Assembly: GCF_001905095.1 (NCBI RefSeq)
Contig: NZ_LWLS01000095.1
Coordinates: 1 to 56,214, forward strand
Origin: Micromonospora sp. CB01531
GTDB taxonomy: Bacteria > Actinomycetota > Actinomycetes > Mycobacteriales > Micromonosporaceae
Direction: 5' to 3'
DNA: 56,214 nucleotides
The first letter of the stretch is position 1; each line of letters starts with the position of its first letter. A program made the translations under genes and the position numbers. Positions 48,025-56,214 of this stretch are shown one piece after another. A model generated the notes under the pieces. It ran no database searches. It had not been told where the DNA came from and saw nothing but the letters and a program-made list of their open reading frames with translations.

Positions 48025-48876
48025 ATGCCGCAACCGCGCTCTGCTGGCCTGCTGGCCATCTACCCCCACATCACCAGCCGCGACCGCCTGCTGCTCCAAC
48101 TCCTCGACGACCACCAGGTCCTCACCACCGACCAAATCCACCGCATCCTGTTCCACGCCCGCCGCACCTGCCAGATCCGGCTCGGCGAACTGGCCGCCCT
48201 GGGCCTGCTGGACCAGTTCCGGTTCCCCCGCGACGGCGGCGGCAGCCAACCATGGCACTGGACCCTCGGCCACCACGGCCACCGCTTCCAAGCCGCCGCC
48301 CACCAGCGACCCGAACCCACCCTCCGGGCGAGCCGCCAACCCGTGCAGCGGCTGTCAGCCAACCCGCACCTGACACACCTGCTCACCACCAACGAGCTCT
48401 TCGTCCGGCTCACTACGCACGCCCGCCAGCACGGCGAAGGGCGGGTTGGACCGGTGGTGGTCCGAGTCGATGACGACGAAGCACTTCCGGACCATCACCG
48501 CTGACGGGCAGGGCCTGTGGAGCGTCGGCGACACCACCGCGGGGTTCTGGTTGGAGGCCGACACCGGCACCGAACCCCTGGTCCCGTGGTGGCCAAACTC
48601 GACCGGTACGCGCAGCTGATCCGGCGCGGCGGACCCCGCTACCCGGTGCTGTTCTGGCTCGGCAGCGAGCAACGCGAGGAACACCTTCACCGGCTCCTGC
48701 GCGGCGGGCGCGGCGATGCCCGATTCGCGACCGCCACCCACGCCACCGACCCCGCCGCAGCGGTCTGGCTCCCCGGCGGCGCCACCTGCCGTATCCGGCT
48801 CGCCGAGTTGCCCAGCGACCACGGCCAGCCTGTGGCGGACAACCCGAACTACGACGACGGCATATTCGTGCTCTGA
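48025..48876 (+). pseudogene. Replication-relaxation family protein, frameshifted
   Basis: Three frames together rebuild a Replic_Relax protein of about 280 residues, a family found on actinobacterial plasmids and integrative elements. Frame 1, from ATG 48025, has LQLLDDHQVLTTDQIHRILF and TTNELFVRLTTHARQHGEG. The frame changes near 48440 and continues as RWWSESMTTKHFRTITADGQ, GLWSVGDTTAGFWLEADTGT. It changes again near 48580 to VVAKLDRYAQLIRRGGPRYP, VLFWLGSEQREEHL and RIRLAELPSDHG. The wHTH and nuclease-like core are recognisable throughout. Two shifts imply a dead gene, though sequencing error is possible. Confidence 0.8.
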
Positions 48877-48949
48877 CAGGCCCTGACGAATCCTGTCAGC
48901 CCAGGTCACAAGCATGGTCGCGATTCCTGACAGGAGCGGTGCTGTCAGG
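48873..48949. repeat. Cluster of CCTGTCAG/CTGACAGG inverted repeats
   Basis: Four copies of the same 8-base motif in 77 bases, as two inverted pairs: 48873-48880 with 48892-48899 (12-base spacer-arm arrangement) and 48926-48933 with 48942-48949. The motif also occurs upstream of the Replic_Relax relic at 47919-47934. This looks like a binding-site cluster, possibly part of an element's replication or control region. Confidence 0.6.
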
Positions 48950-49141
48950 TCACGAAGGTACGGTGAAGATTTCTTTCTTTGCTCGCACCGCCGCCCGTCT
49001 GTTCCTCTGCAGATGTACCCGCGCCAGCGGGATCACCCAAAGCCCACCTCCCAGATGGGCTCGTGACCCACGCCTCGCGCCCGTCACGGCAGCTTCCCAG
49101 CGCAGACACCGCGATCTGGTGGCACCACCACGCAGCCGCCC

Positions 49142-49477
49142 ATGCCCACTCCTTCGCGAAGCGAGCACCTTGCCACGTTCAAGCCCAGGCCGCTCACCGT
49201 CCAGGTTGTCACCGTCTGCTCCGCTCCGGGCGACGACGCGGACTGGTTCGCCGCCTCCGAGAAGGTCAACGACCTCCTGCACGTCAACGGCACCCCCCAC
49301 GTCCACGAGCTGGCCGGCAAGTCCGGCAACAACGTCGACGGCGGCGACGCGGAGGACGAGACCGACCGGGACGACGACAGCGGCGAGGTTTCGGACGACG
49401 ACGCCGACAACGACAACGACAAGGACAAGGACGACGAGAGCCCGACGGTCACCGTTGTGCAGGCGACACGTCGGTGA
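49142..49477 (+). CDS. Hypothetical acidic protein
   Basis: A possible 111-residue protein with a compact first half (PLTVQVVTVCSAPGDDADWF, DLLHVNGTPHVHELAG) and a very acidic, disordered second half of Asp, Glu, Asn and Lys (about 62-100). I do not recognise it. It stands among decayed genes of the integrative element and no strong ribosome binding site is visible, so it may itself be a remnant. Confidence 0.4.
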   Translation: MPTPSRSEHLATFKPRPLTVQVVTVCSAPGDDADWFAASEKVNDLLHVNGTPHVHELAGKSGNNVDGGDAEDETDRDDDSGEVSDDDADNDNDKDKDDESPTVTVVQATRR

Positions 49478-49487
49478 CCGCAGGGTC

Positions 49488-49812
49488 ATGGCCATCAAGG
49501 GCGTCCGGGCCGACCACGGCGACGACGGCGCAACGCTCGACGTGATCGTTTCCGAGAGCGGCACAGGTCACCCGACCGCCGCCCGCCGCAGCACCTCGCG
49601 GGTCTGGCGCTACTTTCGACTTCGTCCTGGCCCTGGACGCTGACGACCTCCTCGCCCGGGTCGTCGGCGACCTGGCCGCCGTCGACGCCGCCACCGCCGT
49701 CGAGGCCCTATCGTCCCGGCACCAAGGACACCTAAAGGTCGCCCACGCCGAGCTTCACGGCGTTCCCGCGCTGCGCCTGGTCGACGTCCTGCGCCTGGCG
49801 GTGTTTGTTTAG
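49488..49812 (+). pseudogene. Frameshifted remnant, unknown element gene
   Basis: ATG 49488 opens MAIKGVRADHGDDGATLDVI and continues to 49643. From about 49606 a second frame carries FDFVLALDADDLLARVVGDL and VAHAELHGVPALRLVDVLRL up to the TAG at 49810-49812. The two parts look like one interrupted protein directly upstream of the helix-turn-helix relic. The family is not recognised. Confidence 0.45.
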
Positions 49813-50631
49813 TATCGAGGCCGTGTCCTGGGCCGTCAGCGACGCCCCGGACGTCCCGCCGTCCTGTCTCGCCGTCCTGTCTCGCCGTCCTGATCGGCCT
49901 CGCCAACCACGCACACGCCGACGGGCGCGCCGCCTTCCCGTCGCAGGAGCGCCTGGCGTTCTACGCCCGCAAGTCGATCCGCGCGGTCCGCAATGACCTC
50001 GCCGAACTGGCCCGCCTCGGCCTGATCCGCCGAGGCGACCAGCGTCACACCATCCTCCTTCCCGCCGACCGTCGCCCGGTCGTCTGGGATCTCGCGATGC
50101 AACACCGACGCCCCCTCCCGGCAGCCCTGGACCCGCAGGCCGAGCCACAGCCGGGCCGCCCCACCAAAGCCCCGGAGCCTGTGGAAAACCGGGCGAAAGC
50201 CGGCTTCCCCCGGTCCGGGACCGGGCGGAAGTGCAGTACCAAACGGCCGGAAGTGTCCTACCGAACGGCCGGAAGCGCACTTCCGCCGAACCGTCCTTAA
50301 CCGTCAATAACCAACAGGGCCCGCGCTCGCTTCACGACGCCGCCCTCACCCCTCACCCCTCACCGACCAGTGCCCGCGCCACCGAGGTTCGCCGGCTGGC
50401 AACTGTGGCCCGTGTCGATCCGAGGTCCTGGCTCCTGACCGATGAAACCGCCGCCTAGGCCATCGCCGCCGTCCTCCTCGGCCGGCCCGCGGTCACGCCC
50501 GCCCCCTCCGCCTTCGCTCGCCATCTGGTCGACAAGCACACCGATGAGGTCAGGCCGATCATCTACGCCGCTGGCCACCACGATGCCAGTCCCGCCACCG
50601 TCCGCGCGATCGCAAAGGAGACCGCCCGGTG
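49805..50631 (+). pseudogene. Helix-turn-helix plasmid/AICE protein, inactivated
   Basis: The N-terminal part reads SIEAVSWAVSDAPDVPPSCL, then after a frame change LIGLANHAHADGRAAFPSQE and KSIRAVRNDLAELARLGLIR, a winged helix of the HTH_36 kind seen in actinobacterial plasmid and integrative-element proteins. A later frame carries RSWLLTDETAA, a stop at 50456-50458, and AIAAVLLGRPAVTPAPSAFA followed by HLVDKHTDEVRPIIYAA to the TGA at 50629-50631. Defects seen: a 13-bp tandem duplication, another frame change near 50300 and a nonsense codon. The likely original ATG is not present; only TTG 49805 remains. Confidence 0.72.
49861..49886 (+). repeat. 13-bp tandem duplication causing a frameshift
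   Basis: GTCCTGTCTCGCC occurs twice back to back (49861-49873 and 49874-49886). Removing one copy joins DVPPSCLAVL directly to IGLANHAHADGRA in one frame, exactly as expected for the intact protein. The duplication is therefore the frameshifting lesion at this point. Confidence 0.85.
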
Positions 50632-51302
50632 ACCACTGCCCGAATCGCCGGCCGTAGCTGGGCATACGCCGGGGCCATCTTTCGGCGGGGCCGTGTCCAT
50701 TGCGGCGAACGTCGGCCCACTCCTACGTCCGGCGCGAAGAGGCCCCGACCGGCTGGTCGCCCGAAACCCGGGGCCGTGGCCGTGGCCGGATCTGTCTTCT
50801 GGCCGGTCGCCCTGTTCGTGGCCGTTGAGATCCTGACCCGAACCGCACGGCCGCCCGGCCGCGGATGGGCCGCACTCCTGTTCGGTGGCCTCCTCCCAGT
50901 GGCAGCCGTGGCCGCCCTCGTCTCCTACCGACACCTGTTTGGCCTTCTCAGCCACTGCGGCGAGGACGCAGTCACGGTCACTGTCGGGCCGCTGGCCGTA
51001 GACGGCCTGATGCTCATGGCGACCGGGGCCCTCCTGGCAACCGGCCGCCCGACGGCCACGGCCACCACCTCGGCCACGGTCACGGACGCCCGGGCGGACG
51101 GCCACGCGCCAGAGGCCGCCCGGCCGCAGGCCACGGCCACCGTGGATACAACCACCCGGGCGGGCGACGGGCGAACCGCCCGGCCACGGCCACGGCCACG
51201 GCCCGCGAGTTCCTCGAATCAGCCCGCGACGACGAGGACTCGCTCCGCGCCGCCTACGCCCGAGTCCTCGTCCCCGGCCTACGCAAGGAGGCTGCCCGCT
51301 AG
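50629..51302 (+). pseudogene. DUF2637 (SpdB-like spread) protein, frameshifted
   Basis: The core VFWPVALFVAVEILTRTA, GGLLPVAAVAALVSYRHLFG and GPLAVDGLMLMATGALLATG is the DUF2637 membrane protein family of Streptomyces-type plasmids and integrative elements, linked to intramycelial spread. The N-terminal part is scrambled over frames: WAYAGAIF in one, GGAVSIAANV in a second, AHSYVRREEAPTGWSPET in a third. The C-terminal end, REFLESARDDEDSLRAAYAR, is also in a different frame and ends at 51302. The start overlaps the stop of the HTH relic (GTGA), showing an ancestral operon. Confidence 0.75.
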
Positions 51303-51372
51303 GCCGTGCGGAAGAGGCGCCGGATCCTCGGAGATGCATCACAAGCGTATCGTCCAAGGCCGCGCGAAGCGC

Positions 51373-51582
51373 TCAAGCGGTTTCGAGCCGGTTGCCCAAC
51401 TCGGCGAGGAAGGTCTCGCTCAGCGCTGCCCAGTTGTTGAACGAGACGGTCAACTCGCCGACGTAGAAGTCCACTCGCCAATCTGTCCCCATGACCAAGC
51501 CAATCTCCGAGGAGAGCTCGGCTGCCGCATTCGGACAGGTCACATGTGGTTCGAAGCCCAGCAGCCAGAAGCGCGTGGTAGC
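51373..51582 (-). other. Possible gene fragment, hypothetical
   Basis: A minus-strand frame ends with DWRVDFYVGELTVSFNNWAA and LSETFLAELGNRLETA, which reads like the C-terminal part of a real small protein. It is preceded by FWLLGFEPHVTCPNAAAELS. No convincing start or ribosome binding site is seen. I do not recognise the family; a truncated gene is likely. Confidence 0.35.
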
Positions 51583-52372
51583 CCTTGCCGGCTGGGCTCC
51601 GTGACGTCGTGATGGCCTAGCGAGCGGCGGTGGGCGCGGCCGCCGGCTTCCGGTCGGCGTCACCCTCGGCACCGAACGGGGTGCGCAGCCGGATCATCGC
51701 AGCCCGACTCACGTCGACGGCAGGTGTGTGGTCGAAAGGCGCATCTGCTGCCGGTGCTTCACGGAATGGACTTGAGTCATGCGCGGTTACATCAGTCAAC
51801 AGCTGCTCCAAAGTTTGCGCGCCAACACGCGACTCACCCGCTCGCATATGCAAGCCGGGTTCGGAAGGTGAGCGAGGGTGGATCGGCCGCTCGCCGGGCA
51901 GCGTCGGATCCGTTTCGCTCCGCCCGCCAAACCCTAGCCCAAAACGACCATCGTGTACGGCTTGGGCCAAGGTGCGGGCAGAATGATCAAGAACTCCGCC
52001 GGTTCCGACCACGGCCTGCATTATCGACCACCACGCCGCGAACGATCGGTCAGCGCCGGGCAGGACGACCCGTTCCCATGTTGAAGACTTGATGGCGGCA
52101 CGCCGCCCCGCTTCGTGACTCCTCACGTGCGACGACGGCGTCGCATAGCGGAGGACGCCACAGCGCCACGGGCGACCGGCCCGCCGCGTAGCGACGGCCG
52201 CGTGACGCCAGCGCGGCGCCGAACAGGCCCGAAAAGAGGTCGCCGAACGAGTGCCGTGGAAACCACGTCCGCGCCGCAGGGCGTGGCGGCGTTCTTTTCC
52301 AGCACGCGGGTTGGTAGCCGGCGCGGTGAGTGCTGATAGCCAAGACACCGCGGGCGGCGCGCCCGTGCTAGC
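51583..52372. other. No supported gene
   Basis: A long minus-strand frame (51617 up to about 52100) includes RSFAAWWSIMQAVVGTGGVL and RVGAQTLEQLLTDVTA, which could be degraded coding sequence, but its N-terminal part is arginine-rich out-of-frame-like sequence and no start is supported. Nothing recognisable lies on the plus strand. Confidence 0.4.
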
Positions 52373-52381
52373 GTGAGCGTG

Positions 52382-52409
52382 TTGCAAGCTTTGGTTTGTC
52401 GCATACTTT
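52382..52409 (+). promoter_or_regulatory. Candidate promoter of the cold-shock gene
   Basis: TTGCAA (52382-52387) and TACTTT (52404-52409) with a 16-base spacer precede the cold-shock gene. If used, the leader is about 110 bases, consistent with the long structured 5' leaders common for csp genes. Confidence 0.4.
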
Positions 52410-52528
52410 GCCAGCGCCTGGTGGGTATCCAACCCGCCGGGCGCTTTTGTTCTGCCGGTTCTTCCGGACAAGCAGCGGCGACCACCGGGGGCCGTACATG
52501 TCCCCATCAGCTACTCAAAGGAGAAGAC

Positions 52529-52732
52529 ATGGCATTCGGTACAGTCAAGTGGTTCAACGCGGACAAGGGTTTCGGCTTCATCACGCAGGATGACGGCGGC
52601 GCTGACGTCTTCGCCCACTTCTCCGCCATCTCATCGAGCGGGTTCCGCAGCCTGGACGAGAACCAGCGGGTCGAGTTCGACGTCGAGCAGGGCCAGAAGG
52701 GGCTTCAGGCCACTAACATCCGTCCGGTCTGA
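52529..52732 (+). CDS. Cold-shock protein (CspA family)
   Basis: A 67-residue single cold-shock domain, an RNA chaperone. It has both nucleic-acid motifs, KGFGFI (RNP1) and VFAHF (RNP2), after MAFGTVKWFNADK, and finishes with GQKGLQATNIRPV. The length and sequence are typical of actinobacterial CspA. ATG 52529 is chosen for the AAGGAG ribosome binding site at 52518-52523 and the family start; an in-frame extension upstream to 52373 has no family similarity. Confidence 0.97.
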   Translation: MAFGTVKWFNADKGFGFITQDDGGADVFAHFSAISSSGFRSLDENQRVEFDVEQGQKGLQATNIRPV

Positions 52733-52734
52733 CG

Positions 52735-53583
52735 TTGACTCCGCGAAGCCGTGGTGGCGAGGCCTCGCCCGTCGCCACGGCGGCGGCTGAGACCACGGAC
52801 CGGCGAATAACGGTCCGTTCCGACGCCACGGTGCCTGGCCTCGAACCGCTGGTATTGTACGCGCTCTCCGCCCCCGAGTGCACGCCCGGGACAGCCAGCA
52901 TCGATCGGCTCCGGCTGGCCCCGGTGCCGCTGGTGCCAGAGGTGCGACTGGTCATGGCCGAGGACGCGATCGTCCTCTGGGCCCGGCTCGAAGCCGAGGC
53001 GGGCCACGTCCTCCCGCCGCCGTTCTGGGCGTCGGCCTGGACCGGCGGACAGGCTCTCGCGCGTTACATCCTCGATCACCCGGACACCGTGGCCGGTCTC
53101 CATGTCCTCGACGTCGCCTCCGGCTCCGGACTGGTCGCCATCGCCGCGGCGATGGCGGGCGCCGCCGGTGTCACCGCCAACGACATTGACCCGTACTCGA
53201 TCGCGGCAATCAGTGCCAACGCCCACGCCAACGGCGTCGACCTGACCCTGTCGTCGAGTGACCTGCTTGACGGCGACGGTGACGGCGTGGATGTGGTGTT
53301 AACCGGTGACGCGCTCTACCACCCGTCTGTGGCGGCCCGGATGCTGCCGTTCCTCGCCCGTGTCGCGGCGAAGGGCGGTCGGGTCCTCGTCGGCGATCCG
53401 GACCGAGGCCACGTGCCCCATGACTGGCTCGAGCGGGTGGCGACCTACAAGGTGCCAGTGAGCAGCGCTCCGGAAGACGCGCAGCTTCACCTGACGAGCG
53501 TGCTCAAGCCACGACGCGAGCAGGTGGACGACCGGTGGGGCCGGGCCATGCAACTGCGGGCGTGCGCCGGGCAACTCTCCTAG
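52735..53583 (+). CDS. Class I SAM-dependent methyltransferase (ETFB-KMT/Nnt1-like)
   Basis: A methyltransferase of the group related to the electron-transfer-flavoprotein lysine methyltransferase and nicotinamide N-methyltransferase. PPPFWASAWTGGQALARYIL is the characteristic pre-motif; motif I is VLDVASGSGLVAIAAAMAGA, and NDIDPYSIAAI and VVLTGDALYHPSVA follow. The core starts near RLAPVPLVPEVRLVMAEDAI. The N-terminal boundary is uncertain: TTG 52735 gives 282 residues, GTG 52831 gives 250, and the family usually begins just before RLAPVPLVPE. Confidence 0.8.
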   Translation: MTPRSRGGEASPVATAAAETTDRRITVRSDATVPGLEPLVLYALSAPECTPGTASIDRLRLAPVPLVPEVRLVMAEDAIVLWARLEAEAGHVLPPPFWASAWTGGQALARYILDHPDTVAGLHVLDVASGSGLVAIAAAMAGAAGVTANDIDPYSIAAISANAHANGVDLTLSSSDLLDGDGDGVDVVLTGDALYHPSVAARMLPFLARVAAKGGRVLVGDPDRGHVPHDWLERVATYKVPVSSAPEDAQLHLTSVLKPRREQVDDRWGRAMQLRACAGQLS

Positions 53584-53646
53584 CCCCGGGGTGCGGAAGG
53601 TGTTGCGGCAGGCCCGTGGGTATGTTGTGGCTGGACGCCCCGAAGA

Positions 53647-53663
53647 CCGATCGTGACGATCGG
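53647..53663. terminator. Hairpin after the methyltransferase gene
   Basis: CCGATCG (53647-53653) and CGATCGG (53657-53663) form a perfect seven-base stem with a three-base loop, followed by GTTTC. It lies 64 bases after the methyltransferase stop; terminator likely. Confidence 0.5.
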
Positions 53664-53839
53664 GTTTCGCACCGCCGGCCCTCCACAGCCGACGAAATAG
53701 GCACACCGCACTGACCGTTCAGCATGTCTCCAGCCGGTGCCGCTCAGCAACGCGTCCGGCCGACGGCTCGCTCTGGGCGGGCATGGACGAGTCCGACAGC
53801 ATCCAGATTCATTGTGCGCGAAGGGAGCCGATACAGCCG

Positions 53840-54010
53840 ATGAAGATCGACAAGAGTAAGGTCCTTGAGGCCCTGCGCCAGCGCGGCCAACACAGCCGGG
53901 CCGATTGGGTCGACCGGGAGCTGCCGGACCGCATCGACACCGCCCAGCACTCTGGCATACTCGCGACCCTCAATCTCAACCCGGCCGATTTCGCCGATCC
54001 GCCGTCGTGA
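53840..54010 (+). CDS. Small conserved-type hypothetical protein
   Basis: A 56-residue acidic protein: MKIDKSKVLEALRQRGQHSR, then ADWVDRELPDRIDTAQHSGI, ending NPADFADPPS. The pattern of a VLxxLRxRG helix followed by a RADxxDRELPDxxDTxxHxGxL segment recurs in small uncharacterised actinobacterial proteins known to me by pattern only. The ATG follows GGGAG at a slightly long spacing. Function unknown. Confidence 0.55.
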   Translation: MKIDKSKVLEALRQRGQHSRADWVDRELPDRIDTAQHSGILATLNLNPADFADPPS

Positions 54011-54315
54011 CGACGCTGACCTCGACACCTCCGGTGGCCGTCGTGTGCGGCCGGGTGACGGCTGATGCGAGCAACGGACGGGCAAGCGTCCTGCTGCAGC
54101 GGCCGGACGGCTGGCTGGGCAACGAGTTCCGCGTCTCCCAACTGCCGCTCGCCAGCTCCTTCACCTCACGCGGGCTCGCGGTCGCCGACATCAACAACGA
54201 CGGCCCGAAGGATCTGCTGATGGCCAACTACAAGTACGGACTCGTGGCGGTATCGCAACGCCCCGCAGCGGCATCAGCGGCGACATCGGCGAAGGTCCAG
54301 GTAGGTCGGACCTGA
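54007..54315 (+). pseudogene. FG-GAP/VCBS-repeat protein fragment
   Basis: From GTG 54007, about 102 residues. One FG-GAP/VCBS-type repeat is visible: GLAVADINNDGPKDLLMANY, with the calcium-binding DxNxDGxxD pattern, preceded by a plausible partial repeat (VLLQRPDGWLGNEFRVSQLP). Real proteins of this kind have several repeats and a signal peptide; neither is present, so this is probably a remnant. It overlaps the small gene upstream by four bases (GTGA). Confidence 0.45.
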
Positions 54316-55702
54316 GCGACGATGGCAGCGCCGGTCCCGCCGAGACTACGCAGGCAGCGGTTGTACTCGGCGGGCGCCGTTCCCTCCGGACCAAGCCCAG
54401 AAACAGCACGGCCTCCGCTGGCGTATTGATCGACACGTACTGACCCGGCAGGCGAGATCGTGACGGAATGTTCGCGCTCGACTGACCGAGTTTGAGATCG
54501 CAGTCCAGCCCTCCCGGGTCGTGGACTTCGGTCGCCGTGCGCCACAGCGCCGGCGCCCGACGCAACCGCTGGTCCACGGCCCAGGCGCGGTGCGGCTTGA
54601 CGAGCGAGAGGCGGACCCCAGGCTCGAACGCTGGTGGCGGCTCGGTTCGGGCGCTCGCTCCGATCACCCCGGCGGGCGGACTGGCAGGCGGTCAATCGGC
54701 GTCACCCAGGTTCTCCAGCTTCGACTCCTGCAGCGACTTGGCGATCGAGATCACCGCGGCCCGCTCCAGGACCTGCGGACGTTCTGGCCGGAAATGTCCG
54801 AAACGGATGGCTCCCGCCTGGCGAAAGTAGCCAGACTGCCTAGAGACGACAGCAGCAGCCGACAAAGCCGGAACCAGCCAGGCAGGGAGCTGTAAACCTT
54901 CACCACTTCGGGGCCGCCGAAGTGGCGACCGAGCAGGAAGCCCTGCTCAGCAGGTGGCCGATGGGATTCGGGTCTCAGCTCCCGGGATCCATACGGGTGC
55001 CACCACGACGGCGCCCATAGCCACACGTCGATGCGCCCTAGCCCTCGTGACTGACGTCAGCGGGCCCCAGGACGACACCCGGCACCATCCAGGCGGGGAG
55101 CAGCGACCAAGACCACTTCGGTCTTCTCTGGGAGGTCACGCCGAACCGCTCGCCCACATCAACGCAGGTCAGAGCACCCCGCCGCACCCGGCTTTGTTGA
55201 GCACTTCGGACGCTGAGACGACTTCGCCAAGCTGCACCCAATCTGCACCCACTCGCAAGGCCTAGCCGTCCAGCGACTCCTTATCGGCCCGACCTGCGCA
55301 TACTCCCCTGCCAGGCGACATAGGTCACCGTGGACTGCTGCTCAACACGGCTGAGCACTCCGTGTGAAGCGCCGTCAGTTCGGAAGGATGATGATCACGG
55401 CTGACAAGGACCTGGTGGGCCAGGCGGGCCGCAGGACGTGGGGACCGTTCGTGCCCGCTGGTGACCGTCGGGGGTACCGACTGCTGGCACGTGGATGGCA
55501 CGGCGACAAAGGGATTATGAGATCAAGTTAGCTACCCCGGACCACCTGCCCAGACGATGGTTTTGCAGTGGAAACAGCTCTCAACATCTCACACCGCTCC
55601 TCTGCGTCCGTCGACCTCTTGCGGACCAGATGCGGACCGCGCACCCGCCGGCGCGGAGGAGAGAATGCATTCTGACCGAGGAATCCCGGGCAATCCGCCC
55701 GC
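54316..55702. other. No supported gene in 1.4 kb
   Basis: Frames on both strands are short and lack family-like sequence or ribosome binding sites. One minus-strand piece ending near 54690 (RAAVISIAKSLQESKLENLG) has protein-like composition and may be a relic. GC content falls toward 55.5 kb, consistent with non-coding or foreign DNA. Confidence 0.45.
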
Positions 55703-56134
55703 TCAGGCGGAGTAGAGGACGTCAGGAATTTCCTGATCGTCTGGATCCTCGGAGAGCAAGGGGCTGGACGCTCCGGGTGGGACGGTTACCTCGGCCCAGT
55801 ACACCCGGCCAGCGACTACATAGTCGGTGTCTCGCGTTCGGTCCACCAGGTACATCGTCGCGCTTGGCCACCGCACACCCAGGCGCTTCGCCTCGGCAGT
55901 CCGCCGAGCCTCTGGCGCCGCCCGAAGATGCAGCTCCGAATAGGCGTCGGACAAACAAATGCGCGAGACATCCTGGAACAGGAGATCGAAGACCCGCAGC
56001 GGTTCGTCGCCCTCCGGATCTCCGCCTAGCCCCCGCAGAAGCAATTTTCTGTGTCCCACCGAGATCGCCCACGGCTTGAACCGGCCGGTAACCGACAGGG
56101 GCAAACTGCCAGAGATAACCTTCCAGCGAACCAC
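55703..56134 (-). CDS. Hypothetical protein
   Basis: A 143-residue protein that I do not recognise, probably cytosolic, with mixed alpha/beta composition: RWKVISGSLPLSVTGRFKPW at the start, HRKLLLRGLGGDPEGDEPLR, FQDVSRICLSDAYSELHL, and MYLVDRTRDTDYVVAGRVYW near the end. The start is GTG 56134, with a GAGG-like site upstream. No neighbour suggests a role. Confidence 0.6.
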   Translation of the reverse strand: MVRWKVISGSLPLSVTGRFKPWAISVGHRKLLLRGLGGDPEGDEPLRVFDLLFQDVSRICLSDAYSELHLRAAPEARRTAEAKRLGVRWPSATMYLVDRTRDTDYVVAGRVYWAEVTVPPGASSPLLSEDPDDQEIPDVLYSA

Positions 56135-56214
56135 TCGTACCTCGCTCTCCTGCCCTAGCCGCGAGGACCATACGTCTCAGGCTAAGTGCTCATTTCCGTT
56201 AATTCGTCGGGGGT

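Noticed and set aside
55180..55260. Possible attachment-site repeat (TGCACCCA...TGCACCCA)
   Set aside because: The two copies are only a few bases apart and no matching copy or integrase is seen at the other side of the decayed element.

Overview
The window is very GC-rich actinomycete DNA. GTG and TTG starts are frequent, neighbouring genes often overlap by 1 or 4 bases, and the accessory content (serpin-like protein, MocR regulator, MbtH, NRPS/PKS, eccB relic, Replic_Relax and DUF2637 relics) fits Micromonosporaceae, most likely Micromonospora or a close relative. The genus is an inference from gene content; no rRNA or other taxonomic marker is present.

Layout. 0.5-3.5 kb holds small accessory genes: a VOC protein, a broken GntR regulator, a NUDIX hydrolase and a serpin-like protein, ending at two strong hairpins. 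3.6-31.2 kb is a minus-strand biosynthetic operon of nine genes. In transcription order it encodes A-T-KS; thioesterase fused to a LanB-like (lantibiotic dehydratase N-terminal domain) protein; a second LanB-like protein; A-T-C-T; a PKS with the order KS-AT-KR-DH-ACP; a SyrP-like Fe(II)/2-oxoglutarate dioxygenase; an MbtH protein; C-A-T (predicted Asn); and C-A-T-TE-MFS (predicted Ser, cysteine-type TE, transporter fused to the C terminus). 31.5-35.1 kb holds DUF2267, an MFS exporter and a divergent MocR regulator sharing two near-identical operators, and a second NUDIX gene. 35.2-37.4 kb is a molybdopterin oxidoreductase. 37.5-44.1 kb is a sugar-uptake and sugar-breakdown locus: glycoside hydrolase, isomerase and dehydrogenase divergent from an ABC binding protein and two permeases. 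44.2-47.0 kb holds an alpha/beta hydrolase, a PAP2-like membrane protein, a methyltransferase and a membrane protein. 47.0-51.3 kb is a graveyard of frameshifted genes: an eccB relic and then remnants of a plasmid-like or integrative element. 52.4-54.3 kb holds a cold-shock gene, a methyltransferase and small genes. The right end is mostly without recognisable genes apart from one hypothetical protein.

How the genes work together. The main operon should make a small peptide-polyketide: two amino acids of unclear identity, one malonate unit reduced and dehydrated by KR and DH, then Asn (possibly beta-hydroxylated by the SyrP-like enzyme) and Ser, released by the cysteine thioesterase and exported by the fused MFS domain. 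The unexplained part is the pair of LanB-like proteins at the centre of the assembly line. They have no elimination domain, no LanC partner and no precursor peptide. They could act like PEARL enzymes, using aminoacyl-tRNA on carrier-bound or released intermediates, or could glutamylate a hydroxyl group. This is the best candidate here for an undescribed system.
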